Part shown: piece by piece, positions 44,146-52,720 of the stretch
Layout: the number at the start of each line of letters is the position of its first letter
Numbering within the stretch: position 1 is the first letter of the stretch
From: an uncultured Aquimarina sp.
GTDB lineage: Bacteria > Bacteroidota > Bacteroidia > Flavobacteriales > Flavobacteriaceae
NCBI GenBank assembly: GCA_947501475.1
Contig: CANMWA010000004.1
Location: 330,952 to 394,951 of the forward strand
Length of the DNA: 64,000 nucleotides
Direction of reading: 5' to 3'
Notes under the pieces: model-generated
Databases searched by the model: none
What the model saw: only the letters and a program-made list of their open reading frames with translations
What the model was told of the DNA's origin: nothing
Translations under genes and position numbers: made by a program

Positions 44146-46194
44146 ATGCTATCAAGCCACTTTAAATTTATTTTTTTTGTATTATTTCTTTTCCTTATTG
44201 GATGTGAAAAGCCCAACGAAATCATTGATAATGAGGATTTAAAATCTAATCTGATACAGACTTATATAGATAATGCGAGAGATACAAATAATTCTGTAAA
44301 AGATAGAAACAACAATTTAGAGAAAGCATACGGTATATATTCTACACTAAAAGATGATACATTCAAAGTTGGTAAAATTCATGAAATTTCATTCGGATAT
44401 TATGCTTTAAAAAATTATGATAAGTATAAAGAATTGAATGAAAAAGCTCTGAAACTATCTGGTTTGATTAATGATTCACTAAATATGGCTAGATCGTATG
44501 CGTATTTGGGGATTTATTATAGGCGGTCGGAATTGTTAGATATTGCTTATGAAAATTTTTATGAATCGGAAAAAATCTATTCGAAAATTAATAAAGAAAT
44601 ATATGATGCAAAAGAAATTACATTTGACCACGGTAAGGTTTTAATTGATATGGCACGTATATTACAAAGAATAAAAGCTTACAGTGAGAGTGAGGCTATA
44701 ACTATAAAAGCAATTGAAAGTTTTAAAGAATCGGAAAATGAGAGATATTTACCTCTTTCTTATTCAAACTTGGGCATTATTGCGAAATATTTTGAACAAT
44801 ACGAGAAAGCTATAGAATATCATTTTAAAGCAATAGAATATGGGAAGAAAAATAAAAAAGAAATATCACAAACGGTAACATCTTATAATAATATAGGTAT
44901 AGTGTATAGGTCCGAAAAAAAATATGATAAAGCAAAAGAATATTTTACTCTAGCTTTAGAATTTGAAGAGTTTTTAGCTAAAAATCCTGCGACCTATGCT
45001 AGATTACTTGATAATTTAGCTCATGTTAATTTTTTATCCAATGATACTAGTGAGATTCCAGAACTTTTTTTTAAAGCTTTCAGGATAAGAGATAGTATTG
45101 ATGATAAACAAGGAATGATAACAAATGCTTTGCATCTAGCTGAATATTACAAAGCTCAAGAGCAAGATAGTTTATCTGCACAATATGCATATATGGCTAA
45201 AGATATCTCTGTTGAGATAAGTAATAATGAAGAGTTATTAAAATCATATCAAATATTGTCAGAGGTATTAAAAAGCGATGAAGGTGTTAAATTTGCCCAA
45301 GCTCATATACAATTGAATGATAGTCTTCAAAAAGATGAACGTCTGTTTAAAGATAAATTTGCAAGAATACGTTATGAAACAAAGGAAATCGCAGAACAAA
45401 ACCAACAAATAAGTCGCGAAAACGAGATCCTGATCATTGCGATATTAGGATTAACTGCTTTATTTTTATTGGGATATATTATTTTTAGGCAACAGCAAAG
45501 CAATAAAGAGTTACTGTTTGCACAAACCCAGCAAGAAGCCAACCAAGAGATCTATCGATTGCTACTTAACCAACAAATCAAACTCGAAGAAGGTCGCCAA
45601 CTCGAACAAAAACGTATGTCCGAGGAGTTGCACGATGGCGTATTGGGTAGATTGTTTGGAGTGCGATTAAGCCTTGATGGCATTAACCAACGTGCCAATG
45701 ATGGATTTACCGAAGCCAGAAATAAATATATCGATGAACTTAAATTTATAGAAAAAGAAATACGATTAATCTCTCATGATCTGGGTACAGAGTCACTACA
45801 ACCAGATGTAGCTTATATCGATGCCGTAGAAAGTTTGATTAGCGATCTATGCGAAGCCAACAGCATAAACTTTGAGTTTACTAATGACGAAAACATCGAT
45901 TGGGAGCATATCGATGACCAGAAAAAAGTAAACTTGTTTAGGATTTTACAAGAGTCATTACAGAATATTTTTAAGCATGCCAGTGCAAAAACTATAAAAA
46001 TAAATTTTGATTATTTAGAGGATAAAATAAATCTTACTATATTGGATGATGGAATCGGATTTAAAAGTACCAAAGTTAAAAAAGGTATTGGTCTAAAAAA
46101 TATTACTTCCAGAGTTAGTCAGATGAGTGGAGTAGTTCAATTTTTAAGTAACAATAATGCAGGTACCAAGGTATCTGTTAGTGTTCCAATTTAA
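44146..46194 (+). CDS. TPR sensor histidine kinase (NarL-type), lipoprotein-like N-terminus
   Basis: The 682-residue kinase starts with a signal resembling a lipobox (FLFLIGC, Cys20). An exported TPR domain follows (about residues 60-400, e.g. YLPLSYSNLGIIAKYFEQYEKAIEYHFKAIEYG). One membrane span is at about 429-447 (ILIIAILGLTALFLLGYIIF), then a coiled coil. The HisKA_3 phospho-acceptor is EELHDGVLGRL (His496), and the HATPase domain has LQESLQNIFKHA, LDDGIGF and KGIGLKNI. The sensory part is periplasmic or lipid-anchored and could sense a peptide or lipoprotein. The response regulator gene follows after 107 bp. Confidence 0.9.
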   Translation: MLSSHFKFIFFVLFLFLIGCEKPNEIIDNEDLKSNLIQTYIDNARDTNNSVKDRNNNLEKAYGIYSTLKDDTFKVGKIHEISFGYYALKNYDKYKELNEKALKLSGLINDSLNMARSYAYLGIYYRRSELLDIAYENFYESEKIYSKINKEIYDAKEITFDHGKVLIDMARILQRIKAYSESEAITIKAIESFKESENERYLPLSYSNLGIIAKYFEQYEKAIEYHFKAIEYGKKNKKEISQTVTSYNNIGIVYRSEKKYDKAKEYFTLALEFEEFLAKNPATYARLLDNLAHVNFLSNDTSEIPELFFKAFRIRDSIDDKQGMITNALHLAEYYKAQEQDSLSAQYAYMAKDISVEISNNEELLKSYQILSEVLKSDEGVKFAQAHIQLNDSLQKDERLFKDKFARIRYETKEIAEQNQQISRENEILIIAILGLTALFLLGYIIFRQQQSNKELLFAQTQQEANQEIYRLLLNQQIKLEEGRQLEQKRMSEELHDGVLGRLFGVRLSLDGINQRANDGFTEARNKYIDELKFIEKEIRLISHDLGTESLQPDVAYIDAVESLISDLCEANSINFEFTNDENIDWEHIDDQKKVNLFRILQESLQNIFKHASAKTIKINFDYLEDKINLTILDDGIGFKSTKVKKGIGLKNITSRVSQMSGVVQFLSNNNAGTKVSVSVPI

Positions 46195-46215
46195 ACTAAA
46201 AATTAAACATTTGTT

Positions 46216-46305
46216 ATGAAAGCCATACATACTATTTCTCATTTGCATGAGTTACATATGATGACTTTCTGTTTTTTGAACTCAAACAACAATTTTTTGA
46301 AATGA
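46216..46305 (+). CDS. Possible short leader ORF, translationally coupled to the response regulator
   Basis: This 29-codon ORF (begins MKAIHTISHLHELHMM) fills most of the gap between kinase and regulator. Its TGA stop overlaps the regulator's ATG as ATGA, the usual layout for translational coupling. It could be a real micro-peptide, a coupling device, or chance. Its composition is His/Leu/Met-rich, and no family is recognised. Confidence 0.3.
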   Translation: MKAIHTISHLHELHMMTFCFLNSNNNFLK

Positions 46306-46973
46306 AAAAAAAGCTAAAAGTTCTTATGATTGATGATCACCCGATGATTATCGAAGGATATAAGAACACCTTATTAGGAGAAAACCAAAAAGAATATCAA
46401 ATTAGAATCGACATCGCATCAAATTGTGATGAAGCTTATGACAGGATTCTAAAATCATCTGAAACCATCCCTTACGATATGCTTTTTGTGGATATAAAAC
46501 TCCCACCTTCTTCTGATGGTAGTATTACCTCTGGTGAAGATTTGGCAAAACATGCCAAAGAGCTATTACCAAAAGCAAAGGTGATTATATTAACCATGCA
46601 TAGAGAAGATCATAGAATACATAATATTCTTAAAAATATCAATCCAGCAGGGTTTTTAATAAAAAGTGATCTTACCTCTAGCGAATTATTATTAGCATTT
46701 AATAATATCGTAAAAGGTAAAGCATATTATAGTGCTACGGTCAATGATCATTTTAGAAAAATGATGACCAACAAGTTCTCTTTGGATGAGAAAAACCTAA
46801 AGATTTTATATCACTTATCTCGTGGGGTTAAAACAAAAAACCTTCCTAATTATGTGAGTTTGTCACTAAGTGCTATCGAGAAAAGAAAAAATCAAATCAA
46901 AGAGATGTTTTCTATCGCCAAAGCCGATGATCAAAAACTACTAGAAGAAGCTCGTAAAAGAGGATTTATATAA
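46302..46973 (+). CDS. NarL/FixJ-type response regulator
   Basis: The 223-residue regulator has a receiver domain with the acidic pair in MIDDHPMI, phospho-acceptor Asp64 in LFVDIKLPP, a Thr in IILTMHRED and a Lys in FLIKSDL. A C-terminal LuxR-type helix-turn-helix follows (LKILYHLSRGVKTKNLPNYVSLSLSAIEKRKNQI). It should be phosphorylated by the kinase encoded upstream. Its last codons (LLEEARKRGFI) are the left border of a 351-bp tandem duplication that repeats this gene end twice more downstream. Confidence 0.92.
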   Translation: MKKKLKVLMIDDHPMIIEGYKNTLLGENQKEYQIRIDIASNCDEAYDRILKSSETIPYDMLFVDIKLPPSSDGSITSGEDLAKHAKELLPKAKVIILTMHREDHRIHNILKNINPAGFLIKSDLTSSELLLAFNNIVKGKAYYSATVNDHFRKMMTNKFSLDEKNLKILYHLSRGVKTKNLPNYVSLSLSAIEKRKNQIKEMFSIAKADDQKLLEEARKRGFI

Positions 46974-47146
46974 CCCCTTTTTCAAAGACAATATATATTA
47001 AAAAACTCCCCTCTTTTGATAAAGAGGGGAATGAATTCCGTTTACGGAAGAAAGGGGTGTTTAAACCCTCCGTCTCAAAATTTGTTTGAGACACCTCCCT
47101 TTATCAAAGGGAGCAGCCCATAGTATTATCGCAAATCACTTCCAAC

Positions 47147-47291
47147 TTACAATCCCCAATAATCAATTTGGTCTACTTCGATTTCTGTAATTGTAGTGGT
47201 ACCAATATCCATACTATACATGATAAATTCGGTATAGCGATTGGTGGCAAATTGAGAAGCATTTCCGTTAGCTTATAGAATTCCAAAATTA
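47147..47291 (-). pseudogene. C-terminal gene remnant, copy 1 (with internal stop)
   Basis: On the minus strand this encodes the end of an unidentified protein, ...SQFATNRYTEF IMYSMDIGTTT ITEIEVDQIDYWGL then stop. In this copy the upstream part reads ILstopANGNA because TATATG became TATAAG. The rest of the gene is absent. It probably came from a gene that was convergent to a response regulator gene elsewhere. Confidence 0.65.
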
Positions 47292-47497
47292 TTAGAAGGA
47301 GCCCGTAAAAGAGGATTTATATACCCCCTTTTTCAAAGACAATATATATTAAAAAACTCCCCTCTTTATCAAAAGAGGGGAATGAATTCCGTTTACGGAA
47401 GAAAGAGGTGTTTAAACCCTCCGTCTCAAACTTTGTTTGAAACACCTCCCTTTATCAAAGGGAGGAGCCCATAGTATTATCGCAAATCACTTCCAAC

Positions 47498-47642
47498 CTA
47501 CAGTCCCCAATAATCAATTTGGTCTACTTCGATTTCTGTAATTGTAGTGGTACTAATATTCATACTATACATGATAAATTCTGTATACCGATTGGTGGCA
47601 AATTGAGAAGCATTCCCGTTAGCATATAGAATTCCAAAATTA
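47498..47642 (-). pseudogene. C-terminal gene remnant, copy 2 (frame open)
   Basis: This is the same gene end as copy 1, 351 bp further on, but with the frame open (NNFGILYANGNASQF ... ITEIEVDQIDYWGL). There is no start codon context or ribosome-binding site, so it is a fragment, not a gene. Copy 2 is therefore closer to the source sequence at this point than copy 1. Confidence 0.65.
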
Positions 47643-47715
47643 TTAGAAGAAGCTCGTAAAAGAGTTCTTTAATTATATCATAATGTCAATTTTTTTATTG
47701 AAAATCAAATTGTTA

Positions 47716-48170
47716 TCAAAATATTTATGGTTTTACCATAAATATTTTGATGTTTTTAATGTCGTAAATCAAAGTTTTATATATATTTTTATAATGTTAA
47801 AAAAAACATAAAATACATGTTATGAAATAACATGTTCAAGATACTTAAGAAAGCTTATTTCTTACCCCTATAGTCTTAAGTTTTTTTTTTTTTACACCCT
47901 GTACATTAGTCAAAATGCTTATATATTCATGTGCCCTATCTCATGACTAGAACAATGAATTAATTATTAATTTAAATACTATCTGCTTATGACTAATTTT
48001 ACTTTTTCAATAAAAGTACCACAGTTACTTTTTCTTTTATCATCTAATTTTAAAACAAAATTCACAGATGATATTGTTCAATATTTTGCAAGCTGGGTTG
48101 ATCTTGAAATCAACTACAGTAGTTCTTATTTAAATAATGAATAAACTATTATTTTATATATAAAAATAGT
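47716..48170 (+). promoter_or_regulatory. Leader A: shared upstream region before the sulfatase unit
   Basis: The region starts with a perfect 15-bp hairpin (TCAAAATATTTATGG, loop TTTTA, then its reverse complement; 47716-47750). It continues with GTTAAAAAAAACATAA (47796-47811), TTTCTTACCCC (47858-47868), GTCAAAATG (47909-47917) and TGCCCTAT (47932-47939). The same blocks, in the same order and near-equal spacing, occur in leader B at 53076-53564. A conserved RNA element follows at 48171. This looks like a homologous promoter and 5' leader of two separate surface-protein units. Confidence 0.7.
47989..48144 (+). CDS. Short leader ORF in leader A (uncertain)
   Basis: This 51-codon ORF (MTNFTFSIKVPQLLFLLSSN...) sits between the shared promoter blocks and the RNA element. 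Leader B has a 47-codon ORF in the same place, also starting CTTATGA. The two peptides share only a weak hydrophobic stretch (PQLLFLLSSN vs KHLLAFLSNS), so coding is not proven. It could be a leader peptide or chance. Confidence 0.3.
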   Translation: MTNFTFSIKVPQLLFLLSSNFKTKFTDDIVQYFASWVDLEINYSSSYLNNE

Positions 48171-48228
48171 ACAAACCTGCTATTATAAAACTTTGGCGAG
48201 CCGATAAAAGTAAGGTTAGGATAACGAT
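48171..48228 (+). ncRNA. Conserved structured RNA element, copy A
   Basis: The 58-nt element aligns without gaps for 50 positions with copy B at 53565-53623. Predicted fold: P1 pairs 48174-48180 with 48210-48217 around one bulged A; P2 pairs 48183-48186 with 48204-48207. The apical loop AAAACTTTGGCGAGCC is invariant. Three base pairs change on both sides between copies (T-A to C-G; A-T to G-C; T-A to C-G) and one changes from G-U to G-C, which supports a real RNA structure. It lies 194 nt before the sulfatase start. I do not recognise it as a known riboswitch class. Confidence 0.65.
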
Positions 48229-48422
48229 CTTTTTAATTAAATAAATTATTGTTTTTAAGATATTTTTGGCTTAAACCTTCTTAAGCTAAATCATTACCAT
48301 TACCATATCCTGCCATAGTTTAACATAGCTATACTATAATTCAATGTAGTACGAATAGATTCAAATTGTTATTAGTCGATTTAATGTATTGTACTAATTA
48401 TAAACTTTTAAAAATGTTAACT

Positions 48423-51400
48423 ATGAAAACAACTATTAATTTTTTTACGCTGCTATTTATTTTTGGCTTTGTCGGTTCTATCTATGCGCAATCTCCCAAT
48501 ATAGTAGTAATTATTGCTGATGATATGGGGTGGTCTCAGACAAGTTCTAATGAAACCAGTTTTAACAATCCCAGTGATTTTTATGAGACTCCGGTAATCG
48601 AAACATTAGCAAGCGAGGGTATAGCTTTTCCAAACTCTTATGTAAATGGAGCTAATTGTGCACCTACCCGGGCAGCTATTTTAAGTGGGCAATGGGCTTC
48701 TCGACCAGATAATAATGTATTTGCGGTGAGTAGTTTGAACAGAGGAGGGAATAATACTCTTTTAGTTGGACCAAGCCAGGGAATTTCTAATGGAGAAGAT
48801 GAGATTCCTGCAAGTGCTATAACTATTGCAGAAACAGTAAAGACATCACCTGCCGGATATGTAACCGCTCATTTTGGTAAATATCATTCTGGAGGCAGTC
48901 AAAGTAATGGCCCGATACAACAAGGGTTTGATGTTAATTTTGGAGGGAAATCTGACGGAGCTCCAGGATCATATTTTGCAGCACTATCTGGCGGTAATTG
49001 GGAGTTTCATCCAAGAATCGGCCCAGAACTGGATATATATGCTAGCCCATATACCGCTGCAGAATCCTTGGCATTGGCAGGAGATAATTCCTTAGAAGGC
49101 ACTACAAAACATGTTACCGATGCTTTAGGAGATGCCGCTCTGGATTTTATGAATGCTAATAATAATAGTCCGTTTTTTATGCATTTTAGTAATTATGCAA
49201 TACATGGCCCATGGGGGCAAAACAATGCGAGACCAGATTTATATGCAAAGTACGTAGCAAAAAATAATACTAATCCAAGTCAGATAGGACATACTAATGT
49301 AGCTCAAGCAGCTATTTTAGAAGGAATGGATCAAAACATTGGTCGTATTATTGATTACCTAAAAACGACTCCAGATCCACGTAATCCCGGTAATATGTTA
49401 TCTGCAAATACTTTGGTGTATTTTATATCTGATAATGGGGGAGCAAACGGTCCACAGGATAATACACCTTTAAAAGGTATGAAAGGTGAATATACAGAAG
49501 GTGGAATACGATCTGTTACCTTTGCATGGTCGCAAGGACTGTTAGCAAATATGGGAACAGTAAATACAACACCAATTGTGGCATTTGATTTATATCCAAC
49601 AGTTGCAGAAATAGCAGGAGCGGCATTACCTAATGGATACCCAATTGATGGAGTGAGTCAATGGTCTATGCTCAATGGTACAAATCCAAACCTAAATAGA
49701 GATGCATTGTACTGGCACTTTCCAGGATATATTGCAAATTCACAACGAGATCAAAGACCAGTGTCTGTTATAAGAAAAGGAGACTATAAATTGATATATT
49801 ATTATGAAACGGCGTCCTATGACCTTTATAATCTGGTAACAGATATTGGTGAAACTACTAATTTGTTAGCGGGCTCACCAGATACAGCAACGTTAACCAT
49901 CGCTAATGATATGAGTACAGATTTATTAGCATATCTTATTGATGTATCTGCTCCATTACCTACTTTTAGAAGTAATGGTAATACGGTTCCTTTACCAGAA
50001 GTTATAGAAGTTACAACACCGCCTACAGATCCATCTTGTGTTATGCCAGATACATATTTAGCACTCTGGAATTTTGATACGACAGTAGGAACGAATGATT
50101 CTTCGGCAAATGGAAATAATGCTATTTCAACTACAGGAATAGTTTCTTTCGATCCTTTAGATTTTAAAGAAGGAAATCAATCTATTGTATTTAATGGAGC
50201 TACCAAGATACAATATAGTCAAACTCCAGGTCCATTTATGATTGCTGCAACATCTGCCAGAAGTGTGGGAATGTGGGTAAAGCCGATGGGATCCTATGGT
50301 TTTCAAGAACTTTATGATGAAGGAGGAAATTCTAATGGTATGGCTATTAGATTAAATGGTTCTAATGTAGAATCAGTAGTAAGAAGTGGTGCACCTAATA
50401 ATTTAAGCGCAGTATTTCCTATGGATGGAGACTGGCACCATATAGCAGTAGTATACAATGGAAACATTTCAAGTCATTCACTTTTTATAGATGGAACGCT
50501 TGCAGCGTCAAGTAATACGGCACCGGCAACCATCCCAACGCATAATGGATCAGGAGGTCTAGGTGGTGTAGATACTACTGATAGTTTTGGAGCTTCTGTA
50601 GATAATTTTTATATGGGAAAAATGGATGCTGTGGCTGTCTATGATTTTGCACTTTCAAACTCACAAGTATTATCTGTTGCTTGTCTTGGTTTACCTAATC
50701 CAGAATGTACCTACTCGGTTATCAATTCTGAAGGTTTTGAATCCGGATGGGGTATTTGGAATGATGGAGGATCAGATGCGAGAAGAAATGCAAATGATGC
50801 CGCCTATGCCAATACAGGTACTTTTTGTATAAGACTACGTGATAATACTTCTACTTCTGTAATGACAACCGATACAATTGACTTATCCTCTTATGAGGAA
50901 TTAACGATAGATTTCTCATATTACTGTAGAAGTATGGACAATGCAAATGAAGATTTTTGGCTTCAGATATCTACAGACGGAGGAGCAAATTTCACAACTG
51001 TTGAAGAATGGAACCTCAATGATGAATTTCTAAATGACCAACGAAATAATGATCAAGTAATTATAGAAGGACCTTTTACATCCAACACTCAAATTAGATT
51101 TAGAGCAGATGCTTCAGGTAATTCAGATTGGGTGTATATTGATGATGTTGTAATTAATGGATGTAGTGCTGCTCCAACAGAATTAGGAATAGAATCTAAT
51201 GTCGTTAAAAATACTGAAACAAAAGATGATGAAACTATTTTAAAAGCACATGATTTTTCTGTATATCCAAATCCATTTGGGGATCAAATAAATATCCAAA
51301 TAAAAGGTGGTCAATACGAAAATGCTGTAATAGAGCTTTTCAATACTTTAGGACAATCAATATTTGTGAAATCGTATACTAATAAACAAGTAATAAGAGT

Positions 51401-51488
51401 ATCTACACAAGGCTTATCAAATGGTCAATATTTCATGAAAATAAATATTGATGATACGATAACTACAAAACGATTAATAAAAATGTAA
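48423..51488 (+). CDS. Secreted S1-type sulfatase with LamG-like and T9SS sorting domains
   Basis: This arylsulfatase-family enzyme has 1021 residues from the chosen start MKTTINFFTLL; the earlier ATG at 48366 gives no proper signal peptide. After the signal (to SIYAQ) comes the sulfatase domain with VVIIADDMGWS (metal ligands) and the formylglycine site NCAPTRAAILSG (Cys79, C-x-P-T-R). HFGKYHSGG and ISDNGGANGP follow. A LamG-like jelly-roll (about residues 535-750), a MAM-like beta domain (about 755-910) and a T9SS type A domain (FSVYPNPFGDQ ... KRLIKM) complete it. It should remove sulfate from polysaccharides outside the cell after Cys79 is oxidised by a formylglycine-generating enzyme, which is encoded next. 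Confidence 0.92.
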   Translation: MKTTINFFTLLFIFGFVGSIYAQSPNIVVIIADDMGWSQTSSNETSFNNPSDFYETPVIETLASEGIAFPNSYVNGANCAPTRAAILSGQWASRPDNNVFAVSSLNRGGNNTLLVGPSQGISNGEDEIPASAITIAETVKTSPAGYVTAHFGKYHSGGSQSNGPIQQGFDVNFGGKSDGAPGSYFAALSGGNWEFHPRIGPELDIYASPYTAAESLALAGDNSLEGTTKHVTDALGDAALDFMNANNNSPFFMHFSNYAIHGPWGQNNARPDLYAKYVAKNNTNPSQIGHTNVAQAAILEGMDQNIGRIIDYLKTTPDPRNPGNMLSANTLVYFISDNGGANGPQDNTPLKGMKGEYTEGGIRSVTFAWSQGLLANMGTVNTTPIVAFDLYPTVAEIAGAALPNGYPIDGVSQWSMLNGTNPNLNRDALYWHFPGYIANSQRDQRPVSVIRKGDYKLIYYYETASYDLYNLVTDIGETTNLLAGSPDTATLTIANDMSTDLLAYLIDVSAPLPTFRSNGNTVPLPEVIEVTTPPTDPSCVMPDTYLALWNFDTTVGTNDSSANGNNAISTTGIVSFDPLDFKEGNQSIVFNGATKIQYSQTPGPFMIAATSARSVGMWVKPMGSYGFQELYDEGGNSNGMAIRLNGSNVESVVRSGAPNNLSAVFPMDGDWHHIAVVYNGNISSHSLFIDGTLAASSNTAPATIPTHNGSGGLGGVDTTDSFGASVDNFYMGKMDAVAVYDFALSNSQVLSVACLGLPNPECTYSVINSEGFESGWGIWNDGGSDARRNANDAAYANTGTFCIRLRDNTSTSVMTTDTIDLSSYEELTIDFSYYCRSMDNANEDFWLQISTDGGANFTTVEEWNLNDEFLNDQRNNDQVIIEGPFTSNTQIRFRADASGNSDWVYIDDVVINGCSAAPTELGIESNVVKNTETKDDETILKAHDFSVYPNPFGDQINIQIKGGQYENAVIELFNTLGQSIFVKSYTNKQVIRVSTQGLSNGQYFMKINIDDTITTKRLIKM

Positions 51489-51520
51489 TATAGTATAATA
51501 AAACAAGTATTAATTGTAAT

Positions 51521-51560
51521 CCAAATGGGTGAATTTCTAATTCACTCATTTGGTGTTTTT
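51521..51560 (+). terminator. Hairpin terminator or attenuator between sulfatase and FGE genes
   Basis: A 15-bp stem with one G-U pair (CCAAATGGGTGAATT / AATTCACTCATTTGG) is followed by TGTTTTT. It is strong enough to end or reduce transcription into the downstream gene, 20 bp further on. Confidence 0.75.
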
Positions 51561-51580
51561 AGTAAAGAATAAATCTATTT

Positions 51581-52720
51581 ATGAAAAAAAGAAATCAACA
51601 CTATTGGGATAAAATCCTGTTTAAGATACCATTAACAAATGTTACTAAAAATACTTTGTCGATACTCAAAATATTTTTAGTAGGCGCGATGCTAATGATT
51701 TTTAACACCTCTTGTGATCACACAACTAATTCAAGAAAAAAGAATACTGTACAAATTGTTATTGACTCTATTCCAGAAGGAATGGTTTGGATCCCCGAGG
51801 GAAGTTTTTACCAAGGAGCATTAGTATCAGATACACTGGCGATGAATCATGAAAAACCAAGGCATTTGGTAACAATCGATAGCTTTTTAATAGATGTTAC
51901 CGAAGTAACGAATGCACAATTTTCAAAATTTGTAAATGAAACTAATTATATAACATTAGCAGAACGTCCAGTAGACTGGAATGAAATTAAAAAACAATTG
52001 CCTCTCAATACACCAAAACCTCATGATTCATTATTACAGCCAGGATCATTGGTTTTTAGAAATAGGCCAAATGGAGTAGCAAATCTTTATGATTTCTCAC
52101 AGTGGTGGTCATGGAAAACTGGAGCAAATTGGAAACAACCCCAAGGAGAAGGAAGTACAATTGTAGGTAAAGAAAATCATCCGGTTGTACATATTGCTTA
52201 TCAGGATGCATTAGCATATTGCAAATGGGCAGGTCGAGAATTACCAACAGAAGCACAATGGGAATATGCGGCTTCAGGAGGGTTAAAAAATGCAATGTTT
52301 CCATGGGGGAATGATGCCGAAATACTAAAAAAATCTGCAAATACATATACAGGTATATTCCCAATTAAAAATGATAACCAAGATGGTTTTACCAAAACGG
52401 CACCAGTACGCTCATTTCCTGGTAATGGCTATGGTTTGTATGATATGGGAGGTAATGTATGGGAGTGGACATCAGATTGGTATAATGCGCAATATTACAC
52501 TAATTTAAATGATAATATCAAAAACCCTAGAGGACCAAGTTTGCCTATAGATCAAAAAGCTCCAGAAAAAGTAATCAAAGGTGGATCTTTTCTTTGTAAC
52601 GCTACCTATTGTGCTAGTTATAGAATCTCTTCGAGAATGGGAAATAGCTTAGATTCATCATCTGAGCATAAAGGATTTAGAACAGTAATAAATACAAAAA
52701 TCAAAAGTGTAAGTGACTGA
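51581..52720 (+). CDS. Exported formylglycine-generating enzyme (sulfatase-modifying factor), lipoprotein
   Basis: The 379-residue SUMF1-type protein oxidises the sulfatase active-site Cys to formylglycine. Motifs: MVWIPEGSFYQGA, PRHLVTIDSFLIDVTEVTNAQF, HPVVHIAYQDALAYCKWAGRELPTEAQWEYAA, GGNVWEWTSDWY, and the copper-binding catalytic pair in GGSFLCNATYCASYR (Cys339 and Cys344, same spacing as human FGE). A long N-terminal stretch ends in a lipobox-like FNTSC (Cys45), so the enzyme is predicted to be lipid-anchored outside the cytoplasm. That suits maturation of a T9SS cargo in the periplasm. Genes for FGE and sulfatase being adjacent supports the pairing. Confidence 0.9.
   Translation: MKKRNQHYWDKILFKIPLTNVTKNTLSILKIFLVGAMLMIFNTSCDHTTNSRKKNTVQIVIDSIPEGMVWIPEGSFYQGALVSDTLAMNHEKPRHLVTIDSFLIDVTEVTNAQFSKFVNETNYITLAERPVDWNEIKKQLPLNTPKPHDSLLQPGSLVFRNRPNGVANLYDFSQWWSWKTGANWKQPQGEGSTIVGKENHPVVHIAYQDALAYCKWAGRELPTEAQWEYAASGGLKNAMFPWGNDAEILKKSANTYTGIFPIKNDNQDGFTKTAPVRSFPGNGYGLYDMGGNVWEWTSDWYNAQYYTNLNDNIKNPRGPSLPIDQKAPEKVIKGGSFLCNATYCASYRISSRMGNSLDSSSEHKGFRTVINTKIKSVSD

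Larger units (their letters stand above)
46941..47670. repeat. 351-bp tandem duplication containing gene ends and hairpin repeats
   Basis: The segment CGTAAAAGAG from the end of the response regulator gene recurs at 46953, 47304 and 47655, exactly 351 bp apart each time. Each full unit holds: the last codons of a response regulator gene; a hairpin block (CCCCTCTTT...AAAGAGGGG, TTCCGTTTACGGAA, GAGACACCTCCCTTT); and the last 47 or so codons of a minus-strand gene. Copies 1 and 2 differ at scattered positions (roughly 15 differences by eye); the third is only the start of a unit. Confidence 0.92.

Noticed and set aside
46941..47670. The 351-bp duplication as an insertion sequence
   Set aside because: No transposase, no terminal inverted repeats and no target-site duplication; units are head-to-tail and contain ends of ordinary genes.
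48366..48422. Sulfatase start at 48366
   Set aside because: The extra 19 residues precede the signal peptide and include Cys and Tyr unlike a signal n-region; ATG 48423 gives a standard signal peptide.
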